From contig JAGDAE010000097.1 of NCBI GenBank assembly GCA_017959645.1, forward strand, positions 1 to 19,438: 19,438 nt of DNA, written 5' to 3'. Position 1 is the stretch's first letter; every line of letters starts with the position of its first letter. The notes beneath the pieces were generated by a model that was not told the origin of the DNA, searched no databases, and worked only from the letters and a program-made list of their open reading frames with translations. Both the position numbers and the translations under genes were made by a program. Positions 7,646-16,162 of the stretch are shown one piece after another. The DNA is from Kiritimatiellia bacterium (GTDB lineage Bacteria > Verrucomicrobiota > Kiritimatiellia > RFP12 > UBA1067).

Positions 7646-8926
7646 ATGATAGACGTAAAGAAACTGAGGGAAGATTTCGAAGCGACCGCCAATGCGCTGG
7701 CCAGGCGCGGGGTAGAGAGGGGGCAGCTCGAAAAGGCGCGCAATCTCGACGCGAAGCGCAGGACGATGCTTGGAGAGACCGAGACGCTGAAGGCCAGGCG
7801 CAACGCCGCGTCGAAGCAGATCGGCAAGATCGCCAAGGAAGGCGGCGACATCGCCGCGGCCAAGGACGAAATGAGGAAGGTCGGCGACCGGATCGCCGAA
7901 ATCGACCGCGAACTCGTGCAGGTCGAATCGGAGCTCCGCGAGACGCTGCTGATGATCCCGAACATACCGGCGCCGGAGATTCCGACGGGAGCCGATTCGT
8001 CGGCCAATGTAGTGGTGCGCAAGGTCGGCGAGTGGAAAGATCCGGACTTCAAGATACTCGACCACATGGCGATCGGCGAAAAGCTCGGAATCTTCGACTT
8101 TCCGCGCGGGGTGAAACTGACGGGACCGGGATTTCCGGTGATTCTCGGGCAGGGCGCGAAGCTGCAGCGCGCGCTCATACAGTACATGCTCGATCTGCAC
8201 TGCGGAACGCAGGGATACACGGAGATGCTGCCGCCTTTCGTCGTCAACAGCGAATCGATGACGGGAACCGGCCAGCTGCCGAAATTCGCCGAAGATCTCT
8301 ACCACTGCCAGATCGACGATTTCTGGCTCATACCGACGGCCGAGGTTCCGGTTACCAACTATTTCCGGGACGACATACTGCAGGCGAAAGACCTGCCGGT
8401 CAAGCTGACGGCGTACACTCCGTGCTTCCGCCGCGAGGCCGGCAGCGCCGGCAAGATGACGCGCGGGATGCTGCGCGTGCACCAGTTCGACAAGGTCGAG
8501 ATGGTCAATTTCGTGCATCCCGACAGTTCGTTCGAGCAGCTCGAGACGCTGGTGGGCGAGGCGGAGGCCGTGCTCACTGGGCTGGGGCTGCACTTCCGGG
8601 TGCTCCAGCTGTGTTCGGGCGACATGGGCTTTTCGGCGGCGAAGTGCTACGATCTCGAGCTCTGGGCGCCCGGCGAACAGCAGTGGCTGGAGGTTTCGAG
8701 CTGCTCGTGCTTCACCGACTACCAGGCGCGCCGGCTCAACTGCCGCTTCCGCGACGCCGACGGCAAGATCAGGCTCGTGCACACGCTCAACGGCTCCGGA
8801 GTCGCGCTGCCGCGGCTCATGGTCGCGCTGCTCGAACAGCACCAGAACGCGGACGGATCGGTGACGATACCGGAGGTTCTGCGCCCCTACATGAACGGAC
8901 TCGAAAAACTGGAACCGGTAAAGTGA
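7646..8926 (+). CDS. serS: Serine-tRNA ligase
   Basis: This cytoplasmic class II synthetase charges tRNA-Ser, and tRNA-Sec where present, with serine. At 426 aa it has the normal length. The N-terminal ~100 residues form the charged antiparallel coiled-coil arm that grips the long variable arm of tRNA-Ser. The catalytic core shows TGTGQLPKF (207-214), the TAE serine/ATP-site motif (231-233), class II motif 2 with YTPCFRREAGSAG (257-269) and motif 3 NGSGVALPR (382-390). The start at 7646 is supported by AAGGAG at 7634-7639 and by the standard MIDVKKLRED beginning. It lies 19 nt after the acidic secreted protein gene. An outer-membrane barrel gene follows 4 nt after its stop codon. Confidence 0.98.
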   Translation: MIDVKKLREDFEATANALARRGVERGQLEKARNLDAKRRTMLGETETLKARRNAASKQIGKIAKEGGDIAAAKDEMRKVGDRIAEIDRELVQVESELRETLLMIPNIPAPEIPTGADSSANVVVRKVGEWKDPDFKILDHMAIGEKLGIFDFPRGVKLTGPGFPVILGQGAKLQRALIQYMLDLHCGTQGYTEMLPPFVVNSESMTGTGQLPKFAEDLYHCQIDDFWLIPTAEVPVTNYFRDDILQAKDLPVKLTAYTPCFRREAGSAGKMTRGMLRVHQFDKVEMVNFVHPDSSFEQLETLVGEAEAVLTGLGLHFRVLQLCSGDMGFSAAKCYDLELWAPGEQQWLEVSSCSCFTDYQARRLNCRFRDADGKIRLVHTLNGSGVALPRLMVALLEQHQNADGSVTIPEVLRPYMNGLEKLEPVK

Positions 8927-8930
8927 CGCC

Positions 8931-10163
8931 ATGATGCTACCCGCCATACTCGCCGCCTCCGCCCTGGCCTTCGACGCTGGCGCCGACCTGCGCATACGCC
9001 AGGAGATAATGGACAACGTTCCTGGCCTGCCCGGAGGCGGTAATCTCAGCCGCGCGGTCGCCGGAAAGGGCAAGAACCAGATGAGGTTCCGTCCGCGCGT
9101 CTGGGGCGATCTCAAGGCATGGGAGAATTTCCGGCTGTACGCGCGATTGGCCGACGAGTTCAGGTGGAATGTGCACCCGAAGAACCACTCGAGCGCATTC
9201 CCCGACGAGCTGATACTCGACAATCTGTTCGTCGACGGAACCGGTCTTTTCGACGGCGTCTTCGACTTCAGGATCGGACGGCAGGACATCTACAATCTGT
9301 ACGGTCTCGACCATGTTTTTGTCGACGGAACGCCGGGCGACGGATCGAGAACGGTGTATTCGGACGTCGTGAGGTTCGGGTTCGCGTTCGACGAAGAGGA
9401 CCGGCTCGACGTTTTCGCGCTGCACAACGACGATTTCGGCGGCATAAGGTGGGGCACGCGCGGTTCGCGCCGCCACATCTCCTCGAGATACGCGGCCAGC
9501 GACGTCGATTACGACGAATGGGGCGGCGGCGCGGTATGGAGCGCCAAGGCGTTCGGTCTCGACTACAAAATTTTCGCGGCCTCGAAGAAGACAGAGCACG
9601 ACGGAGACACCGAAGTTGCCGGACTGAAACTGCTGCCGAAGTTCACGGAGGAGCTGTCCGGCGATTTCGAGGCGATGGCCGAGGACGACGGCGAGTGGAG
9701 CGCCTATGCGGCGGTGAACTGGAAGGATTCCGGCGAGGGCGCGATCAAGCCGTTCGCGGGGGCGGGCGTACATTTCCTCAGCGAAGACTGGGATCCGATG
9801 TGGTCGCGTGGCGTAAACTATTCGGAGGTGTTCCTCTACGGGTCGCACGACGGCGTCGCATGGTGGAGCAACATGATCTATCTGCAGCTGTCGGGCGGGC
9901 TCGATCTTGGCCGGCACCACCGGATAGGCGCGTCGACAGGCCCGATGTTCGCGGCCAACAACGACGGGCTCGGCGGCGGGGACGGCGAATTCAAGGGGCT
10001 TCTCAGCCAGGCGAGGTACGATTTCCCGCTGCTGACGGCGGGCGAGGACGGGCGGTTCGAGATATTCGGGCATGTCTACGCCGAACTGTTCAATCCCGGC
10101 GACTACTACGCAAGCGACCGGCCGGCGTGGTTCCTGCGCTGGCAGGTCGAGTTTAGGTTCTGA
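8931..10163 (+). CDS. Outer-membrane beta-barrel protein, alginate-export/porin-like
   Basis: This encodes 410 aa. A short signal peptide (MMLPAILAASALAFDAGA) is followed directly by DLRIRQEIMDN and then alternating amphipathic strands throughout, including the segment FRIGRQDIYNLYGLDHVFVD at about residues 109-128. The protein ends in VEFRF, the terminal aromatic that directs barrels to the BAM machinery. The layout and the RLRQE / GRQ-type motifs recall the alginate-export (AlgE-like) porin family; the family call is tentative and the substrate unknown. It starts 4 nt after the serS stop, with ATGs at 8931 and 8934 both possible. No strong ribosome binding site is seen, so coupling to serS translation is likely. 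Confidence 0.75.
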   Translation: MMLPAILAASALAFDAGADLRIRQEIMDNVPGLPGGGNLSRAVAGKGKNQMRFRPRVWGDLKAWENFRLYARLADEFRWNVHPKNHSSAFPDELILDNLFVDGTGLFDGVFDFRIGRQDIYNLYGLDHVFVDGTPGDGSRTVYSDVVRFGFAFDEEDRLDVFALHNDDFGGIRWGTRGSRRHISSRYAASDVDYDEWGGGAVWSAKAFGLDYKIFAASKKTEHDGDTEVAGLKLLPKFTEELSGDFEAMAEDDGEWSAYAAVNWKDSGEGAIKPFAGAGVHFLSEDWDPMWSRGVNYSEVFLYGSHDGVAWWSNMIYLQLSGGLDLGRHHRIGASTGPMFAANNDGLGGGDGEFKGLLSQARYDFPLLTAGEDGRFEIFGHVYAELFNPGDYYASDRPAWFLRWQVEFRF

Positions 10164-10182
10164 AGCGGGCGAGAGACGCACA

Positions 10183-10218
10183 ATGGCAAACGGCAAGAAA
10201 ACGGAGAGTGGCGAATGA
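10183..10218 (+). CDS. Possible 11-aa leader peptide overlapping the citrate synthase start
   Basis: A very short reading frame encodes MANGKKTESGE. Its TGA stop (10216-10218) overlaps the citrate synthase ATG (10215-10217) as ATGA. A weak GAGAG lies 7 nt upstream. It could couple ribosomes to citrate synthase, or be a chance frame: the citrate synthase gene has its own GGAGAG site inside this frame (10203-10208). Confidence 0.2.
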   Translation: MANGKKTESGE

Positions 10219-11567
10219 TCGACAAGGAATGGCTCCGCAAGCAGGCGGCCAAGATCAGAGAGGCCGATTACATCGACCCTTCGCTGTATGTGAAATACGG
10301 TGTCAAGCGGGGACTCAGAAACGCCGACGGAACCGGGGTGCTCGTCGGGCTCACCACGATCGGAAACGTGCACGGATACATGGTGAACGAAGGCGAAAAG
10401 CTGCCGATACCGGGCGAACTCTACTACCGCGGCATCAACGTCAAGGATATAGTTCAGGCCGACAAGCGCGAACACCGTTTTGGATACGAAGAGACGGCGT
10501 ATCTGCTGATGTTCGGCAGTCTGCCGACTGCGCGCGAACTGGTCGATTGGAAGAACAAGATCGGTTCCTACCGCAGGCTTTCGGACGGATTCAAGGAAAA
10601 CGCGCTTTTCCGCAATCCTTCGAAAGACCTCATGAATGCTCTGGCCAGGGCGGTTCTCTTTGCATACGCATTCGACGAAGGCGGCAATCCCGACGATATT
10701 TCGATCGAGAAATGCCTCGCGCAGTCGGTTGAGATGATCGGGGCGATCCCGACCATCGCCGCATACGCGTACCAGGCGAAAAACCACTACCACAAGGGCA
10801 AATCGCTGACGATAAGGAATCCCGACCCCGCGAAGTCGACGGCGGAGACGTTCCTTTCGCTGATTCGCGAGGACGGCAGGGTGTCGAGGCTCGAGTCGGA
10901 GACGCTCGATCTCGCGCTAATCCTGCACGCGGAGCATGGCGGCGGCAACAACTCGTCCTTCACCACCCACGTCGTAACCAGTTCGTTCACCGACATCTAT
11001 TCGTCGCTGGCGGCGTCGATTCTCGCGCTCAAGGGATCGCGGCACGGCGGCGCCAATCTGCGCGTGATGCGGCAGATGGACGAAATCAAGGCTAACGTCC
11101 GCAACTGGACCAATCCGAAAGCGGTGGCGGCGTATCTCGAGAAGATCGTGGACAAAAAGGCCGGCGACGGCACCGGGCTGATATACGGGCTCGGGCACGC
11201 GGTGTACACGATATCCGATCCGCGCGCGCAGATGCTCCACAAGAAGGCGTCGCAGCTCGCCGCCGCCAGAGGCAGGGAGGACGACATGCGGCTGTTCGAG
11301 ACGGTCGAGGAACTTGGGCCGGCGATTGTCAAGTCGCGCCATCCGCGCGCGGAGGAAGTGTGCGCGAACGTCGATCTCTATTCCGGACTGGTGTACGACA
11401 TGCTCGGAATACCGAAAGATCTCTATACGCCGCTTTTCGCGGTGTCGCGCTGCGTGAGCTGGTGCGCCCACCGCATGGAAGAGCTCATAAACCAGGGACC
11501 GATAATCCGTCCGGCCTACAAACCCATATTCCATCCGAAAGCGTATGTCAGACTGCAGGATCGTTAA
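10215..11567 (+). CDS. gltA: Citrate synthase
   Basis: This enzyme condenses acetyl-CoA and oxaloacetate to citrate; a 2-methylcitrate synthase in the same family cannot be ruled out. At 450 aa it is a little longer than E. coli GltA. The three catalytic residues are visible: His241 in HAEHGGGNNSSF, His277 in GSRHGGAN and Asp387 in ANVDLYSG. The first of these resembles the eukaryote-type HEGGN signature rather than the E. coli HE-NAST form. YGLGHAVY (324-331) is the further substrate-binding region. GGAGAG at 10203-10208 supports the start. The 3' end overlaps argJ by 23 nt, so both are probably made from one message. This suggests that here the enzyme feeds 2-oxoglutarate and glutamate into arginine synthesis; no other TCA gene is in the window. 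Confidence 0.93.
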   Translation: MIDKEWLRKQAAKIREADYIDPSLYVKYGVKRGLRNADGTGVLVGLTTIGNVHGYMVNEGEKLPIPGELYYRGINVKDIVQADKREHRFGYEETAYLLMFGSLPTARELVDWKNKIGSYRRLSDGFKENALFRNPSKDLMNALARAVLFAYAFDEGGNPDDISIEKCLAQSVEMIGAIPTIAAYAYQAKNHYHKGKSLTIRNPDPAKSTAETFLSLIREDGRVSRLESETLDLALILHAEHGGGNNSSFTTHVVTSSFTDIYSSLAASILALKGSRHGGANLRVMRQMDEIKANVRNWTNPKAVAAYLEKIVDKKAGDGTGLIYGLGHAVYTISDPRAQMLHKKASQLAAARGREDDMRLFETVEELGPAIVKSRHPRAEEVCANVDLYSGLVYDMLGIPKDLYTPLFAVSRCVSWCAHRMEELINQGPIIRPAYKPIFHPKAYVRLQDR

Positions 11568-12765
11568 AGGCGGGGTGGTTTCCGCCAAAGGCTTCAGGGC
11601 GGCCGGGGTTCCTGCGCGCATAAAGTACGAAGGGCGCAACGACGTCGCGCTCATCGTCGCCGACGCCCCTTGCTCGGCGGCGGCGGTTTTCACGACCAAC
11701 AAGGTCGCGGCCGCTCCGGTCCTATACGACCGCCAAATAGCGAAGGGCGGCCGGGCACAGGCGATTCTCGCCAATTCCGGGTGCGCGAACGCGTGCACTG
11801 GCGAGGACGGTCTTGCCGACGCGAAACTGTCGGCGCTGGTCTGCGCCGGCGAGCTTGGAATCGACCCGTCGCTGGTGTTCGTGGCTTCGACCGGGGTCAT
11901 CGGCAGACGGCTGCCGATGGACCGTCTGCTAGGCGGAATGAAGGCGGCGAAGGCGGCGTTCGGCAGAACCGCGAAACACGGTCTCGACGCGGAGAGAGCG
12001 ATCATGACGACCGACACAAAGCCGAAGCAGGCGTGCGCGACGGCGACAGTCGGCGGGAAAAAGATAACGGTCGGCGGAATGTCGAAAGGATCCGGTATGA
12101 TCGAGCCGAACATGGCGACGATGCTCGGCTTCATAACCACCGACGCGGCGGTTTCGCCTGCCATGCTGAAACGCGCGCTCGGACTCGCGATCGCGAAAAG
12201 CTTCAACCGGCTCGTGGTCGACGGGGACGAATCGACCAACGATTCCGTCTTCCTGCTGGCGTCCGGAGAGGCCGGAAATTCTGAGATCACGCGAGGGGGA
12301 GCCGACTTCGACGCGTTTCTCGAAGCTCTCGAGAAGGTTGCGGTCTCTCTGGCCAGGCAGATGGCGAAAGACGGCGAGGGAGCGACGAAATTCGTCACAG
12401 TTAGGGTAAAGGGCGCGCGCAGCGTGCGCGACGCCGAGCGGGCGGCGCGGGCGATCGCGAAAAGTCCGCTCGCGAAGACCAGCTGGTTCGGGCGCGATCC
12501 GAACTGGGGAAGGGTTCTGGCGGCGGCCGGATATTCCGGCGCCGAAGTCGACGACTCGAAGGCCGAGGTTTTCTACGGGAGGGAGCGGGCCTTCGGGCGC
12601 GGAGAGATAGCCGACGCCCGCCAGCTCGAACGTCTCGCCGCGGTGATGGAGAAAGACGAGTTTGAGATAACCGTCGATCTGCACCTCGGCAAGGGCGAAT
12701 GCGAGATCTACACCTGCGATTTTTCGCTGGATTACGTTCACATAAACGCGGACTACACAACATGA
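11545..12765 (+). CDS. argJ: Bifunctional ornithine acetyltransferase / N-acetylglutamate synthase
   Basis: This enzyme moves the acetyl group from N-acetylornithine to glutamate, recycling it in arginine synthesis. Some members also use acetyl-CoA directly. The protein has 406 aa, the usual length. It carries the autocleavage motif KGSGMIEPNMATMLGF, where Thr192 becomes the nucleophilic N-terminus of the beta chain after self-processing. Thr116-Gly117 in ASTGVIG form the oxyanion hole. The C-terminus DYVHINADYTT matches the typical NADYxx ending. The start lies inside citrate synthase (23-nt overlap) without an obvious ribosome binding site, so it probably depends on translational coupling. 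A start slightly downstream cannot be excluded. Its stop overlaps the tolB start (ATGA). Confidence 0.96.
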   Translation: MSDCRIVKGGVVSAKGFRAAGVPARIKYEGRNDVALIVADAPCSAAAVFTTNKVAAAPVLYDRQIAKGGRAQAILANSGCANACTGEDGLADAKLSALVCAGELGIDPSLVFVASTGVIGRRLPMDRLLGGMKAAKAAFGRTAKHGLDAERAIMTTDTKPKQACATATVGGKKITVGGMSKGSGMIEPNMATMLGFITTDAAVSPAMLKRALGLAIAKSFNRLVVDGDESTNDSVFLLASGEAGNSEITRGGADFDAFLEALEKVAVSLARQMAKDGEGATKFVTVRVKGARSVRDAERAARAIAKSPLAKTSWFGRDPNWGRVLAAAGYSGAEVDDSKAEVFYGRERAFGRGEIADARQLERLAAVMEKDEFEITVDLHLGKGECEIYTCDFSLDYVHINADYTT

Positions 12766-13916
12766 GAAAAACACTGCCGGCAATATGTTCAATCCTTCTC
12801 GCGTTCCCGCTCCACGCAGCGACGGTCATCGATGTCGTGGGCAGGGGAAACGCGAAAGACACGGTCTCGATAAAAGTCGACGGCGTCTCGTCGGCGATTT
12901 TCGCCAAGACGCTCAAAAAGAATCTCGAGCTTTCGGGGTGTTTTCTTGTCGGCGACGGCGGCGCGATAAGCGTGTCCGGAACGGTCGGCGGCGAGGTGAG
13001 CGCGTCCGGGCGCGGGAAGGTTCTGCGGTTCACGGAGCAGGCTTCGGACGATGCGTCGGCGCGGATGGCGGCGAGAAAACTGTCCGACTCTATCTGCGAG
13101 ACATTCGCCGGGCAGAAGGGGTTCGCCTGCGACAAGGTCGTTTTCCTTTCCCGCAAGGGACCCGACAAGGCGGAACTCTGCACGTGCTATCCAGACGGAC
13201 AGGACATCAAGCAGATTACAGCCGACGGGAAGGCGGCGGTCGGTCCGCGCTGGAAGGACGGAAACACGGTTCTCTATACTGGTTTCGTAAACGGCGGGCC
13301 TGAGATATGGGAAATCGACGTCAACACCGGCAGGCACAAGCCGCGCTGGAATTTCAAGGGGCTTTCGACCGGTGCGGCGGTTTCGCCGGACGGAACCAAG
13401 GCGGCGATAATTCTTTCGTTCCAGGGCAATCCGGAGCTTTATGTGATCGACATGGCGAGCAGCCGGTGGCAGCGCATGACCAACACTCCGAATGCGAGCG
13501 AGGGGCAGCCGGCGTGGAGCCCGGACGGGAAGAAGATCGTCTACGTCTCCGACGAGTCGCGCCATCCGCAACTGTATATCGTCGACGTCGCTACGAAATC
13601 CTCCCGCCGCCTGACCTCGAAGGGTACGCAAAACGTCGATCCGGACTGGGGGGGCGACGGCCGCATCGCGTACACGACCAAACGCGGCGGCCAGAGCCAG
13701 ATTGCGGTGATCGATCCGGCCGAAGGCGAAGCTTCGGCGCGGCTGGTTACCGGTCCCGGCAGCTGGGAGCGTCCTTCCTGGGCGAGGGACATGCGGCACG
13801 TGGTCGCCGGGCGCGACAAGGCGTTGTTCGTGGTCGACACGCTGGAGGACGGCGACGAAGCCCGGCAGCTGTTTGTCAGCAGCGGCAACTGGTGCAACGC
13901 CTCCTGGAGCAAGTGA
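12762..13916 (+). CDS. tolB: TolB-like periplasmic beta-propeller protein
   Basis: TolB works in the periplasm with the Tol-Pal system, which keeps the outer membrane attached and invaginating at division. This copy has 384 aa, shorter than the usual ~430. I start it at ATG 12762, which overlaps the argJ stop and gives a good signal peptide (MRKTLPAICSILLAFPLHAA). An upstream in-frame ATG at 12699 would bury the signal. The N-terminal TolB domain (about 21-140) ends in a typical ARKLSDSICETFAGQKGF segment. A WD40-like propeller with PD40 repeats follows (AAVSPDGTKAAIIL, PAWSPDGKKIVYVSDESRHP, DPDWGGDGRIAYTTKRGG). No tolA, tolQ, tolR or pal is nearby, so the precise role is inferred from the family. 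Confidence 0.87.
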   Translation: MRKTLPAICSILLAFPLHAATVIDVVGRGNAKDTVSIKVDGVSSAIFAKTLKKNLELSGCFLVGDGGAISVSGTVGGEVSASGRGKVLRFTEQASDDASARMAARKLSDSICETFAGQKGFACDKVVFLSRKGPDKAELCTCYPDGQDIKQITADGKAAVGPRWKDGNTVLYTGFVNGGPEIWEIDVNTGRHKPRWNFKGLSTGAAVSPDGTKAAIILSFQGNPELYVIDMASSRWQRMTNTPNASEGQPAWSPDGKKIVYVSDESRHPQLYIVDVATKSSRRLTSKGTQNVDPDWGGDGRIAYTTKRGGQSQIAVIDPAEGEASARLVTGPGSWERPSWARDMRHVVAGRDKALFVVDTLEDGDEARQLFVSSGNWCNASWSK

Positions 13917-13926
13917 TAGCGGCGCC

Positions 13927-14217
13927 ATGAAAATCGATGTTGGATATGTCGCCGAACTGGCGCGGCTCGAACTGACCGGAGAGGAGGCGGCGTTGTTCCA
14001 GCCGCAGCTCGAGAGAATCGTGGAATATGTCGAAAAAATCTCGTCGGTGGATGTCAGTGGCGTCGAGGCGACGATGCACGGCCGGCGGCTAGCGAATGCG
14101 TTCCGCGAGGATGTGGTGCGCCCGTCGCTCGATCGCGAAAAGGCGCTTGCCAACGCGCCGGCGCGAACCGGCGACGAGTTTCTGCTTCCTAAGATCGTGG
14201 AAGGGGCCGAGTCGTGA
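13927..14217 (+). CDS. gatC: Asp/Glu-tRNA amidotransferase subunit C
   Basis: GatC is the small subunit that stabilises GatA in GatCAB, which converts Glu-tRNA(Gln) or Asp-tRNA(Asn) to the amidated forms. The protein has 96 aa, the normal size. The start at 13927 gives the family beginning MKIDVGYVAELARLELT; an upstream in-frame ATG at 13873 would add a low-complexity stretch overlapping tolB and is rejected. The segment EEAALFQPQLERIVEYVEKI and the later VRPSLDREKALANAP with a final GDEFLLPKIVE are typical. The stop overlaps the gatA start (GTGA). Confidence 0.95.
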   Translation: MKIDVGYVAELARLELTGEEAALFQPQLERIVEYVEKISSVDVSGVEATMHGRRLANAFREDVVRPSLDREKALANAPARTGDEFLLPKIVEGAES

Positions 14218-15620
14218 ATCTGGCTGAAATCGGAATCAAGGCGGCGCGGGACGGAATCGCGAAAGGCGATTTCACCGCTGTCGACATCGTCAAGGACGTC
14301 ATCTCCGCTTATAAGGCGAAGAATGCAGAAATCGGAGCGTATCTTTCTTTCGACGAAGAGGCGGCGCTGCGGCTGGCCGCAGAGAATCCCAAATCCATAC
14401 CTGTCGCCGTAAAGGATCTCATCAACGTCGAGGGTCAGCCGTGCACGTGCGCCTCGAAGATTCTGGAGGGTTACCTCTCGCCCTACGACGCGACCGTCAT
14501 AAAGAACATGAAGGCTAACGGATTCTTTCCGGCGGGCCGAACGAACATGGACGAATTCGCGATGGGGTCGTCGACAGAGAACTCCGGCCTCGGTGTAACC
14601 AGGAATCCATACGATACCGGACGCGTCCCGGGCGGCTCTTCCGGCGGCAGCGCGGCGGCGGTAGGTGCGAATATGTGCATCGCGGCGCTGGGTACTGACA
14701 CCGGCGGGTCGATACGCCAGCCGGCGAGTTTCTGCAACTGCGTCGGCGTAAAGCCCTCGTACGGACGCGTCAGCCGCTTCGGCGTGACCGCGTTCGCGTC
14801 CTCGCTCGACCAGGTCGGGCCGATGGCGAAATCGGTCGAGGACGCGGCGATTCTGCTCAAGGCGCTCGCCGGACGCGACGAGATGGACGGCACCACGCCG
14901 GACATGCCGGTTCCCGACTACGAGGCGGCGCTCACGACCGCGTCGATGAAAGGCGTGAGGCTTGGAATCGCCAAGGAGTATTTCGATGTCGCGGGCATGG
15001 ACGACGAGGTGAAGCGGCTCGTCGACGCGGCGATCTCGAAGTGCGAGCAGGCGGGCGCGGAGCTGGTCGAGGTCTCGCTGCCGCACACCGAATACGCGAT
15101 GGCGGTCTACTACATCATCGCTCCGGCCGAGGCCAGCGCCAATCTCGCGCGGTTCGACGGAGTGAGATATGGCCACCGCTCCAAGCGGGCGGATGACGTC
15201 ATGTCGATCTACACGAAGAGCCGCGCCGAGGGGTTCGGAGCCGAGGTGAAACGCCGCATCATAATGGGGACATACGTGCTTTCGTCTGGATACTACGACG
15301 CGTACTACGCCCGCGCACAGAAGGTGCGCACGCTGATCCGGCGCGATTTCGAGGAGGCGTTCGGCAAGGTGGACGCGCTGATCGCCCCGTGCGCGCCGAC
15401 TCCGGCGTTCGAGTTCGGCGCCAACCAGGATCCGCTGACGATGTATCTCAACGATCTTTTCACCATTCCGTCCGCCCTCGCCGGCGTCTGCGCGTCGTCG
15501 GTTCCGGCCGGATTCACCGAAAACACCCGCCTCCCGGTCGGCGTCCAGTTCATCTGCGGCGGCTTCGAGGAGGAGAAACTGCTGAGGATAAGCAAGGCCT
15601 ATGAAGACTGCAATCATTGA
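14214..15620 (+). CDS. gatA: Asp/Glu-tRNA amidotransferase subunit A
   Basis: GatA is the amidase subunit that releases ammonia from glutamine for the GatB-catalysed amidation. The protein has 468 aa, a normal length. The amidase-signature catalytic triad is intact: Lys67 in VAVKDLINVEG, the cis-Ser142 in GGSSGGSAAAVG and nucleophile Ser166 in DTGGSIRQP. The following GVKPSYGRVSRFG segment is also typical. The start codon is GTG at 14214, overlapping the gatC stop, so the two are translationally coupled. gatB is not adjacent: the next gene is a cyclophilin that overlaps the gatA 3' end by 20 nt. Presence of GatCA implies that at least one of Gln-tRNA or Asn-tRNA is made indirectly in this organism. 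Confidence 0.97.
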   Translation: MNLAEIGIKAARDGIAKGDFTAVDIVKDVISAYKAKNAEIGAYLSFDEEAALRLAAENPKSIPVAVKDLINVEGQPCTCASKILEGYLSPYDATVIKNMKANGFFPAGRTNMDEFAMGSSTENSGLGVTRNPYDTGRVPGGSSGGSAAAVGANMCIAALGTDTGGSIRQPASFCNCVGVKPSYGRVSRFGVTAFASSLDQVGPMAKSVEDAAILLKALAGRDEMDGTTPDMPVPDYEAALTTASMKGVRLGIAKEYFDVAGMDDEVKRLVDAAISKCEQAGAELVEVSLPHTEYAMAVYYIIAPAEASANLARFDGVRYGHRSKRADDVMSIYTKSRAEGFGAEVKRRIIMGTYVLSSGYYDAYYARAQKVRTLIRRDFEEAFGKVDALIAPCAPTPAFEFGANQDPLTMYLNDLFTIPSALAGVCASSVPAGFTENTRLPVGVQFICGGFEEEKLLRISKAYEDCNH

Positions 15621-16098
15621 CACCGCAATGGGCTCGATAACGCTCGAACTCGATGACGAGAAAGCCCCGGCAACGGTGGCCAATTTCGTCGCCTATGCGA
15701 CATCCGGCTTCTACAACGAAACGATTTTCCACCGCGTGATCGACGGGTTTATGATCCAGGGCGGCGGGTTCACCAGAGACATGAACCAGAAGCCGACCGG
15801 GAAGGCGATCCGCAACGAGGCGATGAACGGTCTGAAGAACCGGCGCGGAACGATTGCAATGGCCAGAACCATGGTGGTCGATTCCGCCACGAGCCAGTTC
15901 TTCATCAATCTGGTCGATAACGACTTCCTCGATTTCACCGCGCCGACTCCGCAAGGGTTCGGGTACGCCGTGTTCGGCAAGGTCGTTGACGGCATGGATA
16001 TCGTCGATCGCATCGCGAAAGTGAAGACTGGGTTCGCTGGTTCGCACCAGAACGTTCCCGAGGAGCCGGTGGTGATCAGAAAGATAACAATCGGTTGA
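15601..16098 (+). CDS. ppiB: Cyclophilin-type peptidyl-prolyl cis-trans isomerase
   Basis: This enzyme speeds cis-trans isomerisation of X-Pro bonds during folding. It has 165 aa and no signal peptide, so it is cytoplasmic. The active-site run FHRVIDGFMIQGGGFTRD carries the catalytic Arg and the Phe, Met and Gln of the pocket, and SQFFINLVDNDFLDF is the second core motif. The ending FGKVVDGMDIVDRI... is typical of the short bacterial type. The gene starts inside gatA (20-nt overlap), so coupling is likely. A new promoter lies just past its stop. The symbol follows the cytoplasmic E. coli enzyme and is by similarity only. Confidence 0.93.
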   Translation: MKTAIIDTAMGSITLELDDEKAPATVANFVAYATSGFYNETIFHRVIDGFMIQGGGFTRDMNQKPTGKAIRNEAMNGLKNRRGTIAMARTMVVDSATSQFFINLVDNDFLDFTAPTPQGFGYAVFGKVVDGMDIVDRIAKVKTGFAGSHQNVPEEPVVIRKITIG

Positions 16099-16101
16099 CT
16101 A

Positions 16102-16130
16102 TTGCAAAATCGCGAAAAAAAGCATATAAT
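16102..16130 (+). promoter_or_regulatory. Sigma70-type promoter of the LA_2272-type gene
   Basis: TATAAT at 16125-16130 is a perfect -10 box. TTGCAA at 16102-16107, 17 nt upstream, is a 4-of-6 match to the -35 box. A better-looking TTGACT (16095-16100) overlaps the cyclophilin stop but is 24 nt away, too far for the same -10. The region between is A-rich, unlike the surrounding DNA. The transcript start would be near 16137, and AAAGGAG ends at 16155, 7 nt before the ATG at 16163. Confidence 0.7.
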
Positions 16131-16162
16131 TGTCCCTGTAATCCGATAAAAGGAGAAATTCG

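Noticed and set aside
12699..12761. Upstream in-frame ATG (12699) as the tolB start
   Set aside because: It would overlap argJ by 67 nt and place 21 extra residues before an otherwise clean signal peptide.
13873..13926. Upstream in-frame ATG (13873) as the gatC start
   Set aside because: It would add 18 low-complexity residues overlapping tolB, while ATG 13927 gives the standard GatC N-terminus.
12789..15683. Very long minus-strand open frame (964 codons) opposite tolB, gatC and gatA
   Set aside because: It spans three well-identified plus-strand genes, has shadow-type composition and no ribosome binding site, and is explained by codon bias.
16095..16130. TTGACT (16095-16100) as the -35 partner of TATAAT at 16125
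   Set aside because: The 24-nt spacing is too long for a sigma70 promoter; TTGCAA at 16102 is spaced correctly.
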